This document shows positions 26,983-35,501 of a stretch of 64,000 nucleotides of DNA, piece after piece. Source of the DNA: an uncultured Steroidobacter sp. (lineage in GTDB: Bacteria > Pseudomonadota > Gammaproteobacteria > Steroidobacterales > Steroidobacteraceae); assembly GCA_937864115.1 (NCBI GenBank), contig CALMII010000024.1, forward strand, positions 62,001-126,000, given 5' to 3'. Position numbers and translations under genes: made by a program. The notes below the pieces were generated by a model. The model was given only the letters and a program-made list of their open reading frames with translations. It made no database searches and was not told where the DNA came from. Each line of letters opens with the position of its first letter. Position 1 is the stretch's first letter.

Positions 26983-28464
26983 TCACTTCACTTCTTCAAA
27001 GTCGCCCGGCTTCCACGTCTTGTCGAATGCTGCGGCCTCGGGCCCGTAGATGCGGAAGTACGTGAACCAGCCTTTGCTGGGGAGTGTCTGGATCCAGTGC
27101 GCTTCCTGTCCGGGTGGCGCTTTCGGACCGAAGTAGAGTTCGGCCGTGGAACCAGTGACATCTTTCAGCTCGAACAACGAACGCAGCGCCGCCTTGTTCT
27201 GCTCGGTTCGAATCTCGCTGCGGCTCTCCGGATCGTAGACAGTCACGGACCAGAAGAGCTTGGCAGGCACGGGAAGAGGAACGACGAGCTTGTAGTTCTT
27301 GCTGCCATCGAGATAGTTGCCCGCGGCATCCTTCACGCCTAGCCAGTACAGCGAGCCTGCCGCAGCGGTGCGGCGGAACATGGCCGGCGATTCGATCTGT
27401 GCCTGGTAGAACCATTTGCCGCGTGCGTCGAGATCGTTGTACGTCGGCGTATCGAACGTGCCGTTCTCGGGGCGAAGCGTGGCCCATTCCCATTGCCGAT
27501 CCGGCCACATGATGCGGTCCTCGCGACGATCCGCGAAGGACTGCACGCGCATCTGATCGTTGGCGATCCGTGCGGCCTTCTCGAGTATCCCCGTCATTCT
27601 CGCATCGGGGTTGAAGGGTTGTCCCTTGACGATGCCCAGCGTGGCGAGACGTCCGTAGTCCATGCGGTACGGTTCGAACGCCGGTTCCTTGTCGATGATC
27701 TCGTGCAACTGCTTCCAGAAATCGATGTTGCGCTCCCAGCGGACCGGCGAGAAATCCTGCTCTTTCGCGCCCTGGTCGATCAGCGTCACGTTGGTATCCG
27801 GAGCGCTCAGAGGATGCACCTTCACCGTCTTCAGCATCGTGACCGCAGCGGCGTCATCTCCTGCGGGCGGAATCGCGCGCACCAGCAGCAGAACGCGGTT
27901 GGTCGGAGAGCGACCGACGTTGTAACCGGAGGGCACTGCCTTTCCGTATCCGGGCCCGACCAGCAGATGTTTGCCGCCCTTGCCTGCGTCGGGACCAGGA
28001 AGCCCCATGTCCATGATGTGACGCTGGTTGATGTCATTCGCCACCGCGATCAGCGCGCCCGGCGGAAGGTCGACGACCATCGGCTCGGCGGTCAGATCGA
28101 GATTGCCGCCGAAGTACGGCGTATCGGAGTTCGGCGTGAAGACCAGTTGCTCTGGACGTCCGTGAAGCAGCAGCAGTTCCTTGTTCGCGTTGGTTCCCGC
28201 CGCAATGTTGCCTTCCCAGGTCGCCTTGAGGGACACGCTCGGAAAGAAGAACTTGTAAGCCTCGATGGCGCGCGTGAGGTCGGCATCGTCGTAGGCTTTC
28301 TGAATCGTCGATGGCGTCGGAAAGCCGCCTTTGAACTCGTACGCCGGCGCTTCGGCAGCTACGGTGTCGGCGGCATGTGGCGCAGAAGTCGCGCCAGTGT
28401 CGCCGGCACGTTGACAGCCGGCGCATGCAAGAACCAGCAGCGGTACTGAGATGAGGTACTTCAC
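26983..28464 (-). CDS. DUF1254/DUF1214 protein, paralogue E, probable lipoprotein
   Basis: 493 residues from a GTG at 28464 with AAGGAG 8 bases upstream. The N-terminus VPLLVLACAGCQ suggests a lipoprotein anchored to a membrane. The DUF1254 part has TPNSDTPYFGGNLDLTAEPMV and PDAGKGGKHLLVGPGY; the DUF1214 part has PAKLFWSVTVYDPESRSEI and TAELYFGPKAPPGQEAHWIQT. It ends FDKTWKPGDFEEVK, like A and G. It is part of the minus-strand array of DUF1254 and porin genes from 32529 to 26492. Confidence 0.88.
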   Translation of the reverse strand: MKYLISVPLLVLACAGCQRAGDTGATSAPHAADTVAAEAPAYEFKGGFPTPSTIQKAYDDADLTRAIEAYKFFFPSVSLKATWEGNIAAGTNANKELLLLHGRPEQLVFTPNSDTPYFGGNLDLTAEPMVVDLPPGALIAVANDINQRHIMDMGLPGPDAGKGGKHLLVGPGYGKAVPSGYNVGRSPTNRVLLLVRAIPPAGDDAAAVTMLKTVKVHPLSAPDTNVTLIDQGAKEQDFSPVRWERNIDFWKQLHEIIDKEPAFEPYRMDYGRLATLGIVKGQPFNPDARMTGILEKAARIANDQMRVQSFADRREDRIMWPDRQWEWATLRPENGTFDTPTYNDLDARGKWFYQAQIESPAMFRRTAAAGSLYWLGVKDAAGNYLDGSKNYKLVVPLPVPAKLFWSVTVYDPESRSEIRTEQNKAALRSLFELKDVTGSTAELYFGPKAPPGQEAHWIQTLPSKGWFTYFRIYGPEAAAFDKTWKPGDFEEVK

Positions 28465-28589
28465 GAGATTGCTCCTTGAACGAAAAACGGTGCTGCGCAA
28501 TGCAGTGGGCAACTGCGACCAGTATCGAGTCACCGGACTGACGCGTGGATCAGTAGATCGGGCAGCTCACACGATCGCGCGTGATCGGT

Positions 28590-28711
28590 TCAGCCGATCG
28601 GGAACTGCAAATTCAATCCGACGAAATTCGTTTTTCGCTTTCATGTCTTTCCTTTCGTCGATCAGAAGTCGAAGGACACGCCCAGATCGGAACTGCCCCT
28701 ACCAGTTGCGG
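28590..28711 (-). pseudogene. Remnants of two outer-membrane protein gene ends
   Basis: On the minus strand 28700-28662 encodes GSSDLGVSFDF and a stop, a typical barrel C-terminus, with no gene body before it; it directly abuts the end of paralogue F. A little further on, 28633-28590 encodes NFVGLNLQFPIG and a stop, the end of the porin-like family at 30159. Between them is an ATG with AGGAAAG upstream and the codons ATG AAA GCG AA, as at the start of the 22169-22921 barrel gene. This looks like scar tissue of deleted porin genes. Confidence 0.6.
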
Positions 28712-30115
28712 CTACTGCACTTTGTTGACCGGCGGCGGAATCCAGACGCCATCCCTCATGGCGCGCCGGGGCGAATAGAGACGCAAGGCAAGATTGAAGT
28801 CGCCCGTAGGCGCGGGGAGCCAGTTCGATTCCTTGCCCGTCCCGGGTGACTCGTTCTGGATATAGAGTTCAAGCGATCCGTCGGCGTTGAACTTCAGCTT
28901 GTTGTCATCGAAATGGCTGCCGACGGCAAACCGGTTGAGCGCGTTGGCAACCTGGTAACCATCCGTGTCATACAGCGTCACGGACCAGAATGCCTCTGCG
29001 GGCGGCAGCTCGTTCTTCCCGAAACGCAACACATAGCGATTGGCGCCGCTGTACGGCTTGCCGTCGCCATCGACGAACGAGGCCGGATAGATCGCATCCT
29101 CAGGCAGGTTGACGCCGAGACCGATATAGGCGCCCATGGCACGCGGTTTGTATGACGTTCCATAGGTGCCAACGGTCTGCAGTGCGTAGAACCAACCCTT
29201 CGCCTTGGTGAGTCCTTCGCCTGTCTTGCCCGCTTCTTCGATGTCTTTGAGCGCATCTTTCGCAGCCGCGTTGATGGTCTTCACGCGAGCCGCGTCAAGT
29301 CTCGAAGGGTCGAACGGCTTGCCTGCCTCCAGGCCGATCTGCCGCATCCGGAACAGCATCGGATAGTCGTTGGCATGCGCCGGATGCTTTTGCAGCAACG
29401 TCGCGAGGCGGCTCAGCAGCGTTACGCCGTCCAGCCTGTTGACCTGATTGAACGGCGTCGCCTTGTCGATGCCGGAGTCGACAGGCAGGCCCTTGGGCTG
29501 CGTGTATGACTTTCCCCATTGACTGAGCGGAGTGAGCTGGTACCCATCCTGCACTTTCGCCACGTTCGCGAAGTCCGTCGAACCATTGGCCTGGGTGCGC
29601 CCGAGGATCCATATGACCGGTGTCGGAGCGACGACCCTGTCCAGTCGCGCCGGCAGCGTTCCGGTCCAGCCCGGCGGCACGATCGCGAAGTTGCCCGCCC
29701 TGGTTCCGGTCGTGCGCGATCCGACGACGGCGAACACATCCGTCCACATGTCGAGCATCGGCAGCATGTAGTACCGGCCACCCGTATCCGGCACTGAGAG
29801 CACGATGGGCTCGCGGGAAAGATCGAGCCAGGCCATGGAATACAACGTGTCGAAGTTGTAGCGGACCACGTCCCTGTCCTGTGCCCGCGGATAGCTTCGC
29901 GCGTGGGCGAACTGATTGATCGGCGCGCGCAGGGGAATCGTGTCGGCATCAGGCACGTTGGTCGATTGGCGCATCGTCGCATCCATCGTGACAATGGGGT
30001 ACGCGTAGATGTATGCATCGCGCGCGATCTCGTATGCCTGCTGTTCGGAGATGCCTTGCGCGGATGTCGAAACGCACATCGCGAGCAGGAGACAGGAAAG
30101 AGCGGGTCTGATCAT
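28712..30115 (-). CDS. DUF1254/DUF1214 secreted protein, paralogue F
   Basis: 467 residues from the ATG at 30115 (AAGGAA site upstream) with a signal peptide to about 20 (STSAQG). The canonical DUF1254 start is AYIYAYPIVTMDATMRQ, followed by RYNFDTLYSMAWLDLSREP and GRYYMLPMLDMWTDVFA. The DUF1214 part has AEAFWSVTLYDTDGYQV and NWLPAPTGDFNLALRLYSPR. It is complete and the most typical member of the family here. It follows the porin-like gene by 43 bases in the same operon. Confidence 0.9.
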   Translation of the reverse strand: MIRPALSCLLLAMCVSTSAQGISEQQAYEIARDAYIYAYPIVTMDATMRQSTNVPDADTIPLRAPINQFAHARSYPRAQDRDVVRYNFDTLYSMAWLDLSREPIVLSVPDTGGRYYMLPMLDMWTDVFAVVGSRTTGTRAGNFAIVPPGWTGTLPARLDRVVAPTPVIWILGRTQANGSTDFANVAKVQDGYQLTPLSQWGKSYTQPKGLPVDSGIDKATPFNQVNRLDGVTLLSRLATLLQKHPAHANDYPMLFRMRQIGLEAGKPFDPSRLDAARVKTINAAAKDALKDIEEAGKTGEGLTKAKGWFYALQTVGTYGTSYKPRAMGAYIGLGVNLPEDAIYPASFVDGDGKPYSGANRYVLRFGKNELPPAEAFWSVTLYDTDGYQVANALNRFAVGSHFDDNKLKFNADGSLELYIQNESPGTGKESNWLPAPTGDFNLALRLYSPRRAMRDGVWIPPPVNKVQ

Positions 30116-30158
30116 GATGGGTTCCTTCCGGGGCGGCATTGAACTGGCGTCGCGCAGA

Positions 30159-30950
30159 TCACCCAATGGGAAACTGCAGATTCAATCCAAAAAATATCTG
30201 CAGCTTCGGCACGTCGCCATCGTGTGCGACCGTCCACTGCGGTTCGACGAAGGCGTTGTACGTCGTCGTGCCGCCTTTCCACACCTTGCCGATACCCGCG
30301 CCGACCGGAATGAAATACGTGTCCGCTTCGAGATCCCAGGTCAAGGTGGCGGAGCTGCGGAAGTACCAGGCCTTGGGCAGGTTGTAGATGAAGAAGGGCT
30401 GCGCCTGCAGGTTGTTCTGGTCGCGTCGGTCGTCATCGCCTGCGAATGAAGCCTGCCAGGTGACGAGTCCGCCGATGATTCCCCAGTGCTGCGGGGCCAT
30501 GAACATGCCTGCGAGACCTGCCTGCCACTTGCCTGTACCGGTTTCATCGCGCCCGGCCGTGGGAATCGTGAGCTGCGGACCGAAACCCACTTCCATGCTG
30601 CCTGCCTTGAACAGGAATACATCGAACAGGTTGAGATCGCCGACATCGGTGTGACTGCCTGACGGCGGCAGATCGGGTGTCGTGACGATGGGCAGCGTAG
30701 CGCGCAGCAACTGCGGATGGCCGAACAGCTTGTGCGGCGTCGCGCCGCGCAGCAGGAACGCGTTCGAGTCGGCGTCGCCGAGGCCGTAGTAGCTGTCGGT
30801 CCAGGCGTCCTGAAGGTTGAGCGCCAGTGTCGGCGTGAGCGGATTGTTGGACTTGTTCATCTCCTCGGCGGATTGGGCCAGTGCAGTGCCGACGTTGCCG
30901 AACAGAACAGCGGCGCCGATGAAAGCGGCGATCGGTTGAACTTTGCTCAT
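30159..30950 (-). CDS. Porin-like outer-membrane protein, intact member of the DUF1254 array
   Basis: 263 residues with a signal peptide to about 25 (GTALAQS). LTPTLALNLQDAWTDSYYG, TDVGDLNLFDVFLFK, GFGPQLTIPTAGRDETGTGKWQ and FGLNLQFPIG place it in the same barrel family as the gene at 11101. It sits between DUF1254 paralogues G and F. Two 3' remnants of the same family lie at 28590 and 26469 after later DUF1254 genes, so the original pattern was probably alternating DUF1254 and porin genes. Confidence 0.83.
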   Translation of the reverse strand: MSKVQPIAAFIGAAVLFGNVGTALAQSAEEMNKSNNPLTPTLALNLQDAWTDSYYGLGDADSNAFLLRGATPHKLFGHPQLLRATLPIVTTPDLPPSGSHTDVGDLNLFDVFLFKAGSMEVGFGPQLTIPTAGRDETGTGKWQAGLAGMFMAPQHWGIIGGLVTWQASFAGDDDRRDQNNLQAQPFFIYNLPKAWYFRSSATLTWDLEADTYFIPVGAGIGKVWKGGTTTYNAFVEPQWTVAHDGDVPKLQIFFGLNLQFPIG

Positions 30951-30974
30951 GTGTGGTCTCGTGTTCTTTCTGCT

Positions 30975-31029
30975 TGTGGGGCCGGCTTTAGCCGGCCTGA
31001 AAACAGTCAGGCTGAAGCCTGACCTACAG
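30975..31029 (-). repeat. Twin-hairpin palindromic repeat, family B copy 3 (inverted)
   Basis: TGTGGGGCCGGCTTTAGCCGGCC, then GTCAGGCTGAAGCCTGAC and CTACAG: the reverse orientation of the copies at 10095, 20542 and 33128. It lies between the DUF1254 paralogue G gene and the porin-like gene within an apparent operon. Confidence 0.87.
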
Positions 31030-31038
31030 CAAGAAGGG

Positions 31039-32529
31039 TCACTTCAGTTCCTCGATGTCCTGCAACTGCCAGCTCTTCTCGAAATACACCTCGGTAGGGC
31101 TGTAGAAACGGAAGATCGGGAACCAGCCGCGCCCGGGCACTGTCTGGATCCAGTTGCCCTTGCCCTGCGGTTTCGTCGGGCCGAAGGTGATGTCGATCGA
31201 ACCGTCCTTGTTGACGAGCGGCTTCGTGTAGCTGCTGACAGAGGGCAGCGGTTGTCCGTTCTGCAATTCCGAGCGGCTGAGCGAGTCGTAGACGACGACG
31301 GACCAGAACGCTTTCGCGGGAATGTCGGGCGCGACGTGCAGTCGGTACGTTTTCGCGCCGTCGAGATAGCTGCCCGTGCTGTCGCGGTACGTCCACAGGT
31401 ATTGCGAACCCTGACCCACGTTCTTCGCCATCATGGCGGGTGAGTTGCCCGCAGCCATGTAGTAGACGTTGTTGCGCGCATCGACCTGCGGCACGCCCTC
31501 TTTCGCGAACGTGTAAGTCATGCCGTCGGGAACGCCCTGCCACTGACGGCCCGGGTAATAAAAGACCGCGGGTGGTTCATAGGTATTCGCGCGCGCCATC
31601 GCACCACCCACGCGTGCAGCCTGATCGAGTAACGCTCTCGTCTTCGCATCGGGATTGAAGGGCTTGCTTTTCTCGATGCCGATGGCCTGCATCTGGAAAC
31701 GTTCTGACGGATCGAAGGAAGCGGCCGGTTCTTCGTTCACGAGCATCGACAGCAGTTCGAAGTAGCGGACGTTGTCCGGGAAGACGGTCTTGATCGACTG
31801 CTTCGAGCCGTTGAGAAACTCCATCGCTGGTGGCGAGGAGGCGAGCTTGAGCGGATAAATCTTCGTCTGCTTCATCAGCTTCACTGCCGTCGCCGTACCG
31901 GTCTTGTCCTGGAAGCCACGGACGGCGAACAGTGCGGAATAGGTGGGCGATTTCGAAACGAAGTAGCCGGACGGAACGTCACCCTGGTAGTCGGGCGGCA
32001 GCACGAGGAATTTACCGCCCGCACCCTTGTCCGGGCCGAGCGGACCGATGTCGGCGAGATAGCGCTGCAATCCATCCTGCAGGAAGCCGAGCATATGCGG
32101 CGGTGCCTCGACGACGGTGGGACCGTCCTTCTTCAGGTCGAGATGACCGATCGCATAGACCGTCTCGGTGTTGGCCGTGAGCAGCACGGTCTGCGCGTCC
32201 ATGAGCTGTTCCCAGATCACCACCTGGTTGGACTTCGTCGCACCGAAGGCGTGCACACCCTCGCGGGTCGCGATCTGGCTCACCTTCATCATCTGTGTCA
32301 GGTACACATCGACGGCGCGGTTGAACTTGAGCTGGTCGAGCAGGCGCTGACCGGAGTCGCCTGAGGGATAGCCGTTCTCGAAGGTGAATTCGCCGTATGG
32401 CGTCTGCAGCGTTTCGTTGTTAAGCCAGCCGAAGCGCTGGGCGTCGCTGGTGGATTGTGTGTGGCCTGACGAGGCCACAGTGAGCAACGCGCTGAGGAAC
32501 AGCAGTTTGAAACGGATATTGCAGCTCAT
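31039..32529 (-). CDS. DUF1254/DUF1214 secreted protein, paralogue G
   Basis: 496 residues with a signal peptide to about 25 (SSGHTQS). The DUF1254 part has LLTANTETVYAIGHLDLKKDG and GPDKGAGGKFLVLPPDYQGD. The DUF1214 part has PAKAFWSVVVYDSLSRSEL and SIDITFGPTKPQGKGNWIQT. It is the first gene of the minus-strand array and closely resembles A and E. A CTACGGATACTG element lies 92-103 bases upstream. Confidence 0.9.
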   Translation of the reverse strand: MSCNIRFKLLFLSALLTVASSGHTQSTSDAQRFGWLNNETLQTPYGEFTFENGYPSGDSGQRLLDQLKFNRAVDVYLTQMMKVSQIATREGVHAFGATKSNQVVIWEQLMDAQTVLLTANTETVYAIGHLDLKKDGPTVVEAPPHMLGFLQDGLQRYLADIGPLGPDKGAGGKFLVLPPDYQGDVPSGYFVSKSPTYSALFAVRGFQDKTGTATAVKLMKQTKIYPLKLASSPPAMEFLNGSKQSIKTVFPDNVRYFELLSMLVNEEPAASFDPSERFQMQAIGIEKSKPFNPDAKTRALLDQAARVGGAMARANTYEPPAVFYYPGRQWQGVPDGMTYTFAKEGVPQVDARNNVYYMAAGNSPAMMAKNVGQGSQYLWTYRDSTGSYLDGAKTYRLHVAPDIPAKAFWSVVVYDSLSRSELQNGQPLPSVSSYTKPLVNKDGSIDITFGPTKPQGKGNWIQTVPGRGWFPIFRFYSPTEVYFEKSWQLQDIEELK

Positions 32530-32620
32530 GATTTCGGCTCTCCAATTGCGCGAGTTCTCCGGCCACAGATACCTGCGCCCTTGCCCTGGCGCGCGAAGAA
32601 TGACCAGCAGGCGCCGCCAG

Positions 32621-32632
32621 CAGTATCCGTAG
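32621..32632 (-). promoter_or_regulatory. CTAC-type upstream motif of the DUF1254 array
   Basis: CTACGGATACTG on the minus strand, 92-103 bases before the ATG at 32529, matches the start of the sulfatase elements (CTACGG-ACT). Candidate shared control site. Confidence 0.4.
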
Positions 32633-32676
32633 AACGGGAAATCTTCATGTACGGCTCCCCACGAATATCGATCGAG

Positions 32677-33051
32677 CTAGCCCGAACGCAGATCGCGGTC
32701 GACCTGGTCGAGCAGGCTCATGAGCTTGTCTTCAGAAAATGGTTTACCCAGAAACGCCAGCGCGCCGGAGCGCACGGCCTGTTCGCGCGCCTTCTCGCCG
32801 GGCGAGGCCGCCACGAAAATGATGGGCAACTGCTGTCCGTTCTCGCGCAGCCGCGTCTGCAGTTCGAATCCGTTCATGCCCGACATCTGTACGTCGGAGA
32901 TCAGGCACGCGGTGTCGGCGACGCGGCCGGAGTCGAGAAATTCTTCGGCGCTGCCGAAGGCGGCCACGGTGTAGCCGATGGAATGGAGCAGGCTGGTGAT
33001 GGCGCTCCGGAACGACGCATCGTCGTCCACGACACAGATGAGGCATGTCAT
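32677..33051 (-). CDS. Single-domain response regulator (receiver only)
   Basis: 124 residues with only a receiver domain: acidic DDD at 9-11, phospho-acceptor Asp 53 (LISDVQMSG), Lys in GKPF. There is no output domain, so it probably acts as a phosphate shuttle or sink in the adjoining module. It lies 89 bases downstream of response regulator 2 on the same strand. The Ala-Ala in place of the usual T-G turn (FVAASPG) is unusual. Confidence 0.88.
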   Translation of the reverse strand: MTCLICVVDDDASFRSAITSLLHSIGYTVAAFGSAEEFLDSGRVADTACLISDVQMSGMNGFELQTRLRENGQQLPIIFVAASPGEKAREQAVRSGALAFLGKPFSEDKLMSLLDQVDRDLRSG

Positions 33052-33127
33052 GGCGCGGAAGCATCCGCGCGTCCGTGCGGAATCAGTATGGGACCATGGA
33101 CCTAGCTCTGCCTCTTTCTGCTCTTGC

Positions 33128-33181
33128 TGTAGGTCAGGCTTCAGCCTGACAGGCTCAGGCCGGCTGAAGCCGGCCCCACAG
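33128..33181 (+). repeat. Twin-hairpin palindromic repeat, family B copy 4
   Basis: TGTAGGTCAGGCTTCAGCCTGAC plus GGCCGGCTGAAGCCGGCC, ending CCCACAG. It overlaps the 3' end of response regulator 2 and supplies its last codons and stop. Confidence 0.88.
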
Positions 33182-33776
33182 GAAGAAGCTGCTGCGTGAT
33201 GCGCACGAGTTCCGCCACCGACCGAACACCCATCTTGCGGGTGACCTGTCCACGATGAACCTTGACCGTCTTCTCCGCGATGCCGATCGCGGCAGCAATC
33301 TGCTTGTTCAGCATCCCGCGCACCACGAGTTCCATGACCTGTCGCTCGCGGCTGGTCAACGACTCATACCGGCTGCGCCAGATCGATGCAGCCTGTCGTT
33401 CCTGCAATCGCTGGCCATCGCGCTCGAGCGCCGTGCGGACGGCATCGAGGAACTCTTCTTCGTGCAGCGGCTTGGTGAGAAATTCCAGCGCACCGGCCTT
33501 CATGGCCCGCACCGAGACCGGAATGTCACTTCGGCCGCTGATGAAGACGATCGGAATCTGGATGTGTGCCGCCGCGAGTTCCGCCTGCAGATCCAGTCCG
33601 TTGAGATCCGGAAGCTGCACGTCGAGCACCAGACAGGTGGGCGCCTCCGGCAGTTCCTGCGCAAGGAATTCCTGGGCCGAGGAGAGCAGTCGCGGGTCGA
33701 AGCCGGCAGAACGCAACAGCCGGCCCAGTGCCTCGCACAGCGCTGCATCGTCATCGACGACATATACCCGCATCAC
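33141..33776 (-). CDS. FixJ-type response regulator 2
   Basis: 211 residues. The receiver (about 2-120) has DDD at 8-10, Asp 52 (LVLDVQLPD), FISGRSD and Lys in LTKPL. The LuxR-type domain (about 140-200) has SLTSRERQVMELVVRGMLNKQ and AEKTVKVHRGQVTRKMG. The last dozen residues (VGPASAGLSLSG) are encoded by a family B repeat. The start overlaps the histidine kinase stop by 4 bases, so the two are translationally coupled. Confidence 0.92.
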   Translation of the reverse strand: MMRVYVVDDDAALCEALGRLLRSAGFDPRLLSSAQEFLAQELPEAPTCLVLDVQLPDLNGLDLQAELAAAHIQIPIVFISGRSDIPVSVRAMKAGALEFLTKPLHEEEFLDAVRTALERDGQRLQERQAASIWRSRYESLTSRERQVMELVVRGMLNKQIAAAIGIAEKTVKVHRGQVTRKMGVRSVAELVRITQQLLPVGPASAGLSLSG

Positions 33777-35341
33777 ATCACTCCCCGCAGCACGATCCGG
33801 AACTCCGATCCGTGCGGCGACGCCGGCGCGACTTCGAGCTGTCCGCCGTGTTCTTCGACGATGGAACGACAGATGGCGAGTCCCATGCCCATGCCTTTTT
33901 TCTTGGTGGTGAAGAAGGGATCGAAGATGCGCTCGGCGATGTCCAGGGGAATGCCGGGGCCATTGTCCGTGACGGCAATCCGCACACCGCGGGTTTCATG
34001 CTGACTGCAGGAAACGCGCAGCAGTGCCTCGCGGCCCGTCTCTGTCTGCATCGCATCGGCAGCGTTGCGGAAGAGGTTCAGCAGAACCTGCTTCAGTTGC
34101 CCCGGATCGCCCACGACCGCAAGTCCGGGAGATAGGTCGAGTTCGAGTGCAATGTGCGCGCCGCGCAGTTCATCGGCGACCAGCAGCAACGTCTCGCGCA
34201 CGAGTTCGTCGACGACGATGGGAGATTCGCTTTGTTCGCGCCGGCTGAAGATCGCGCGGATCGAGCGGATGACTTCGGCGGCGCGATGTCCATCGGCGGA
34301 AATGGCTTCGAACGACTGCTTCGCCTCGGTCAGTTCCGGCGGCGTACGCGTGAGCCAGCGCCGCCCGGCATTCGCATTGGCCACCACTGCACCCAGCGGC
34401 TGGCGGATTTCGTGATCGATCGCGGCGCTCAAGGCTTCCATGGTGGCGAATCGGCCCTCGCGTTCATGACGCTCTTTGACTGCGGCCAGCGCGAGCTGGG
34501 CGTAGAGGCGGTTCGATTCCCAGAGCAGCATCAGCAATACATATATTCCGGCAAGAAGCCCGTACAGCCGCCCCGAAAACCACAACAGACTGTAGCGCGT
34601 GGAGGTAAACGTCACCATGACGAGTTCGATGAGCCAGGCCCACATCGACACCAGCAGCCACAGGTCGAGCACCGAACGACGCCGGCGCCAGACGAGCGTC
34701 ATGGCTGTGCCGAGCAACGCGAATATCACGATGGCGACGATGCGCAGCCGCTCCGCGGACCACTGCACGGTGTCGGACATCATCGACGGCAGCCACGCAT
34801 GTCCCGCAGTCGTGAACACCGTGAGCACGAGAACGAGCAGGGCGATGCCGACGGCGCCGATGAGGGCGGCGCGGCTCGCACGCGCCGGCGCCATGCCGGG
34901 ATCGTCCGGGTCCTTCCACAGCGCGTAGCCGATCACCGCCAGCGGCAGGCCGAAGTGCCAGAAGTAGTACAGCCAGATCGTCGTGTTGAACCCTGCACCG
35001 AGCAGGCCCGTCGCGGAGAACACGCCCGGAAATGTCAGCAGGTGGGGAATCATGATGAGTCCCGTGAACAGATAACCGCTGGCGAGCGCCAGCAAGGCCC
35101 GCGAGCGCTGCACCGAGAACTGCGCGAACAGCAGCGACGCCGTGATCAGGTCGCCGAGGATCAGCGCCGTGTCGACGATCGGAATGAACGCCCTGGTCTC
35201 CGGCAACTGCAGGGAGGCGAATGGAATGGTTGCCAGCGACGCCGCGAGCAACACGAACGCCACGCCGATGCAGGCACGCATCTGACGCGGGCTCGGCGGC
35301 AGCCAGGAAAGCAGCGGCACCCGGTCCTGTGTGGAACGCAT
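33773..35341 (-). CDS. Histidine kinase with MASE4 membrane sensor
   Basis: 522 residues. The N-terminal about 260 residues hold about eight transmembrane helices of MASE4 type (DTALILGDLITASLLFAQF, TTIWLYYFWHFGLPLAVIGY). A short linker leads to a HisKA domain with His 310 (DHEIRQPLGAVVANAN) and a HATPase (NLFRNAADAMQ, DNGPGIP, GMGMGLAICRSIV). Its partner is response regulator 2. It is divergent from sulfatase 4 across 160 bases, so that sulfatase is a natural target. Confidence 0.92.
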   Translation of the reverse strand: MRSTQDRVPLLSWLPPSPRQMRACIGVAFVLLAASLATIPFASLQLPETRAFIPIVDTALILGDLITASLLFAQFSVQRSRALLALASGYLFTGLIMIPHLLTFPGVFSATGLLGAGFNTTIWLYYFWHFGLPLAVIGYALWKDPDDPGMAPARASRAALIGAVGIALLVLVLTVFTTAGHAWLPSMMSDTVQWSAERLRIVAIVIFALLGTAMTLVWRRRRSVLDLWLLVSMWAWLIELVMVTFTSTRYSLLWFSGRLYGLLAGIYVLLMLLWESNRLYAQLALAAVKERHEREGRFATMEALSAAIDHEIRQPLGAVVANANAGRRWLTRTPPELTEAKQSFEAISADGHRAAEVIRSIRAIFSRREQSESPIVVDELVRETLLLVADELRGAHIALELDLSPGLAVVGDPGQLKQVLLNLFRNAADAMQTETGREALLRVSCSQHETRGVRIAVTDNGPGIPLDIAERIFDPFFTTKKKGMGMGLAICRSIVEEHGGQLEVAPASPHGSEFRIVLRGVM

Positions 35342-35405
35342 CGAAATCCTCCCCGTTCAGCGGCTCGATCATCTCACCACGGCGTTCCCATCTGGATTGC
35401 CCGAA

Positions 35406-35419
35406 CTACGGACTGTCAG
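35406..35419 (+). promoter_or_regulatory. CTAC-type upstream motif of sulfatase 4
   Basis: CTACGGACTGTCAG lies 83-96 bases before the ATG at 35502, in the divergent region shared with the MASE4 kinase gene. It matches the sulfatase 2 element in 13 of 14 positions. Confidence 0.45.
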
Positions 35420-35501
35420 CAGGCAGCTGCCTCGCGACAATCCGCCCGCCGTAGGTGTGAAGCCGACGACCCTCCGAATCGAAATCCGGGAGAACACGCT
35501 G

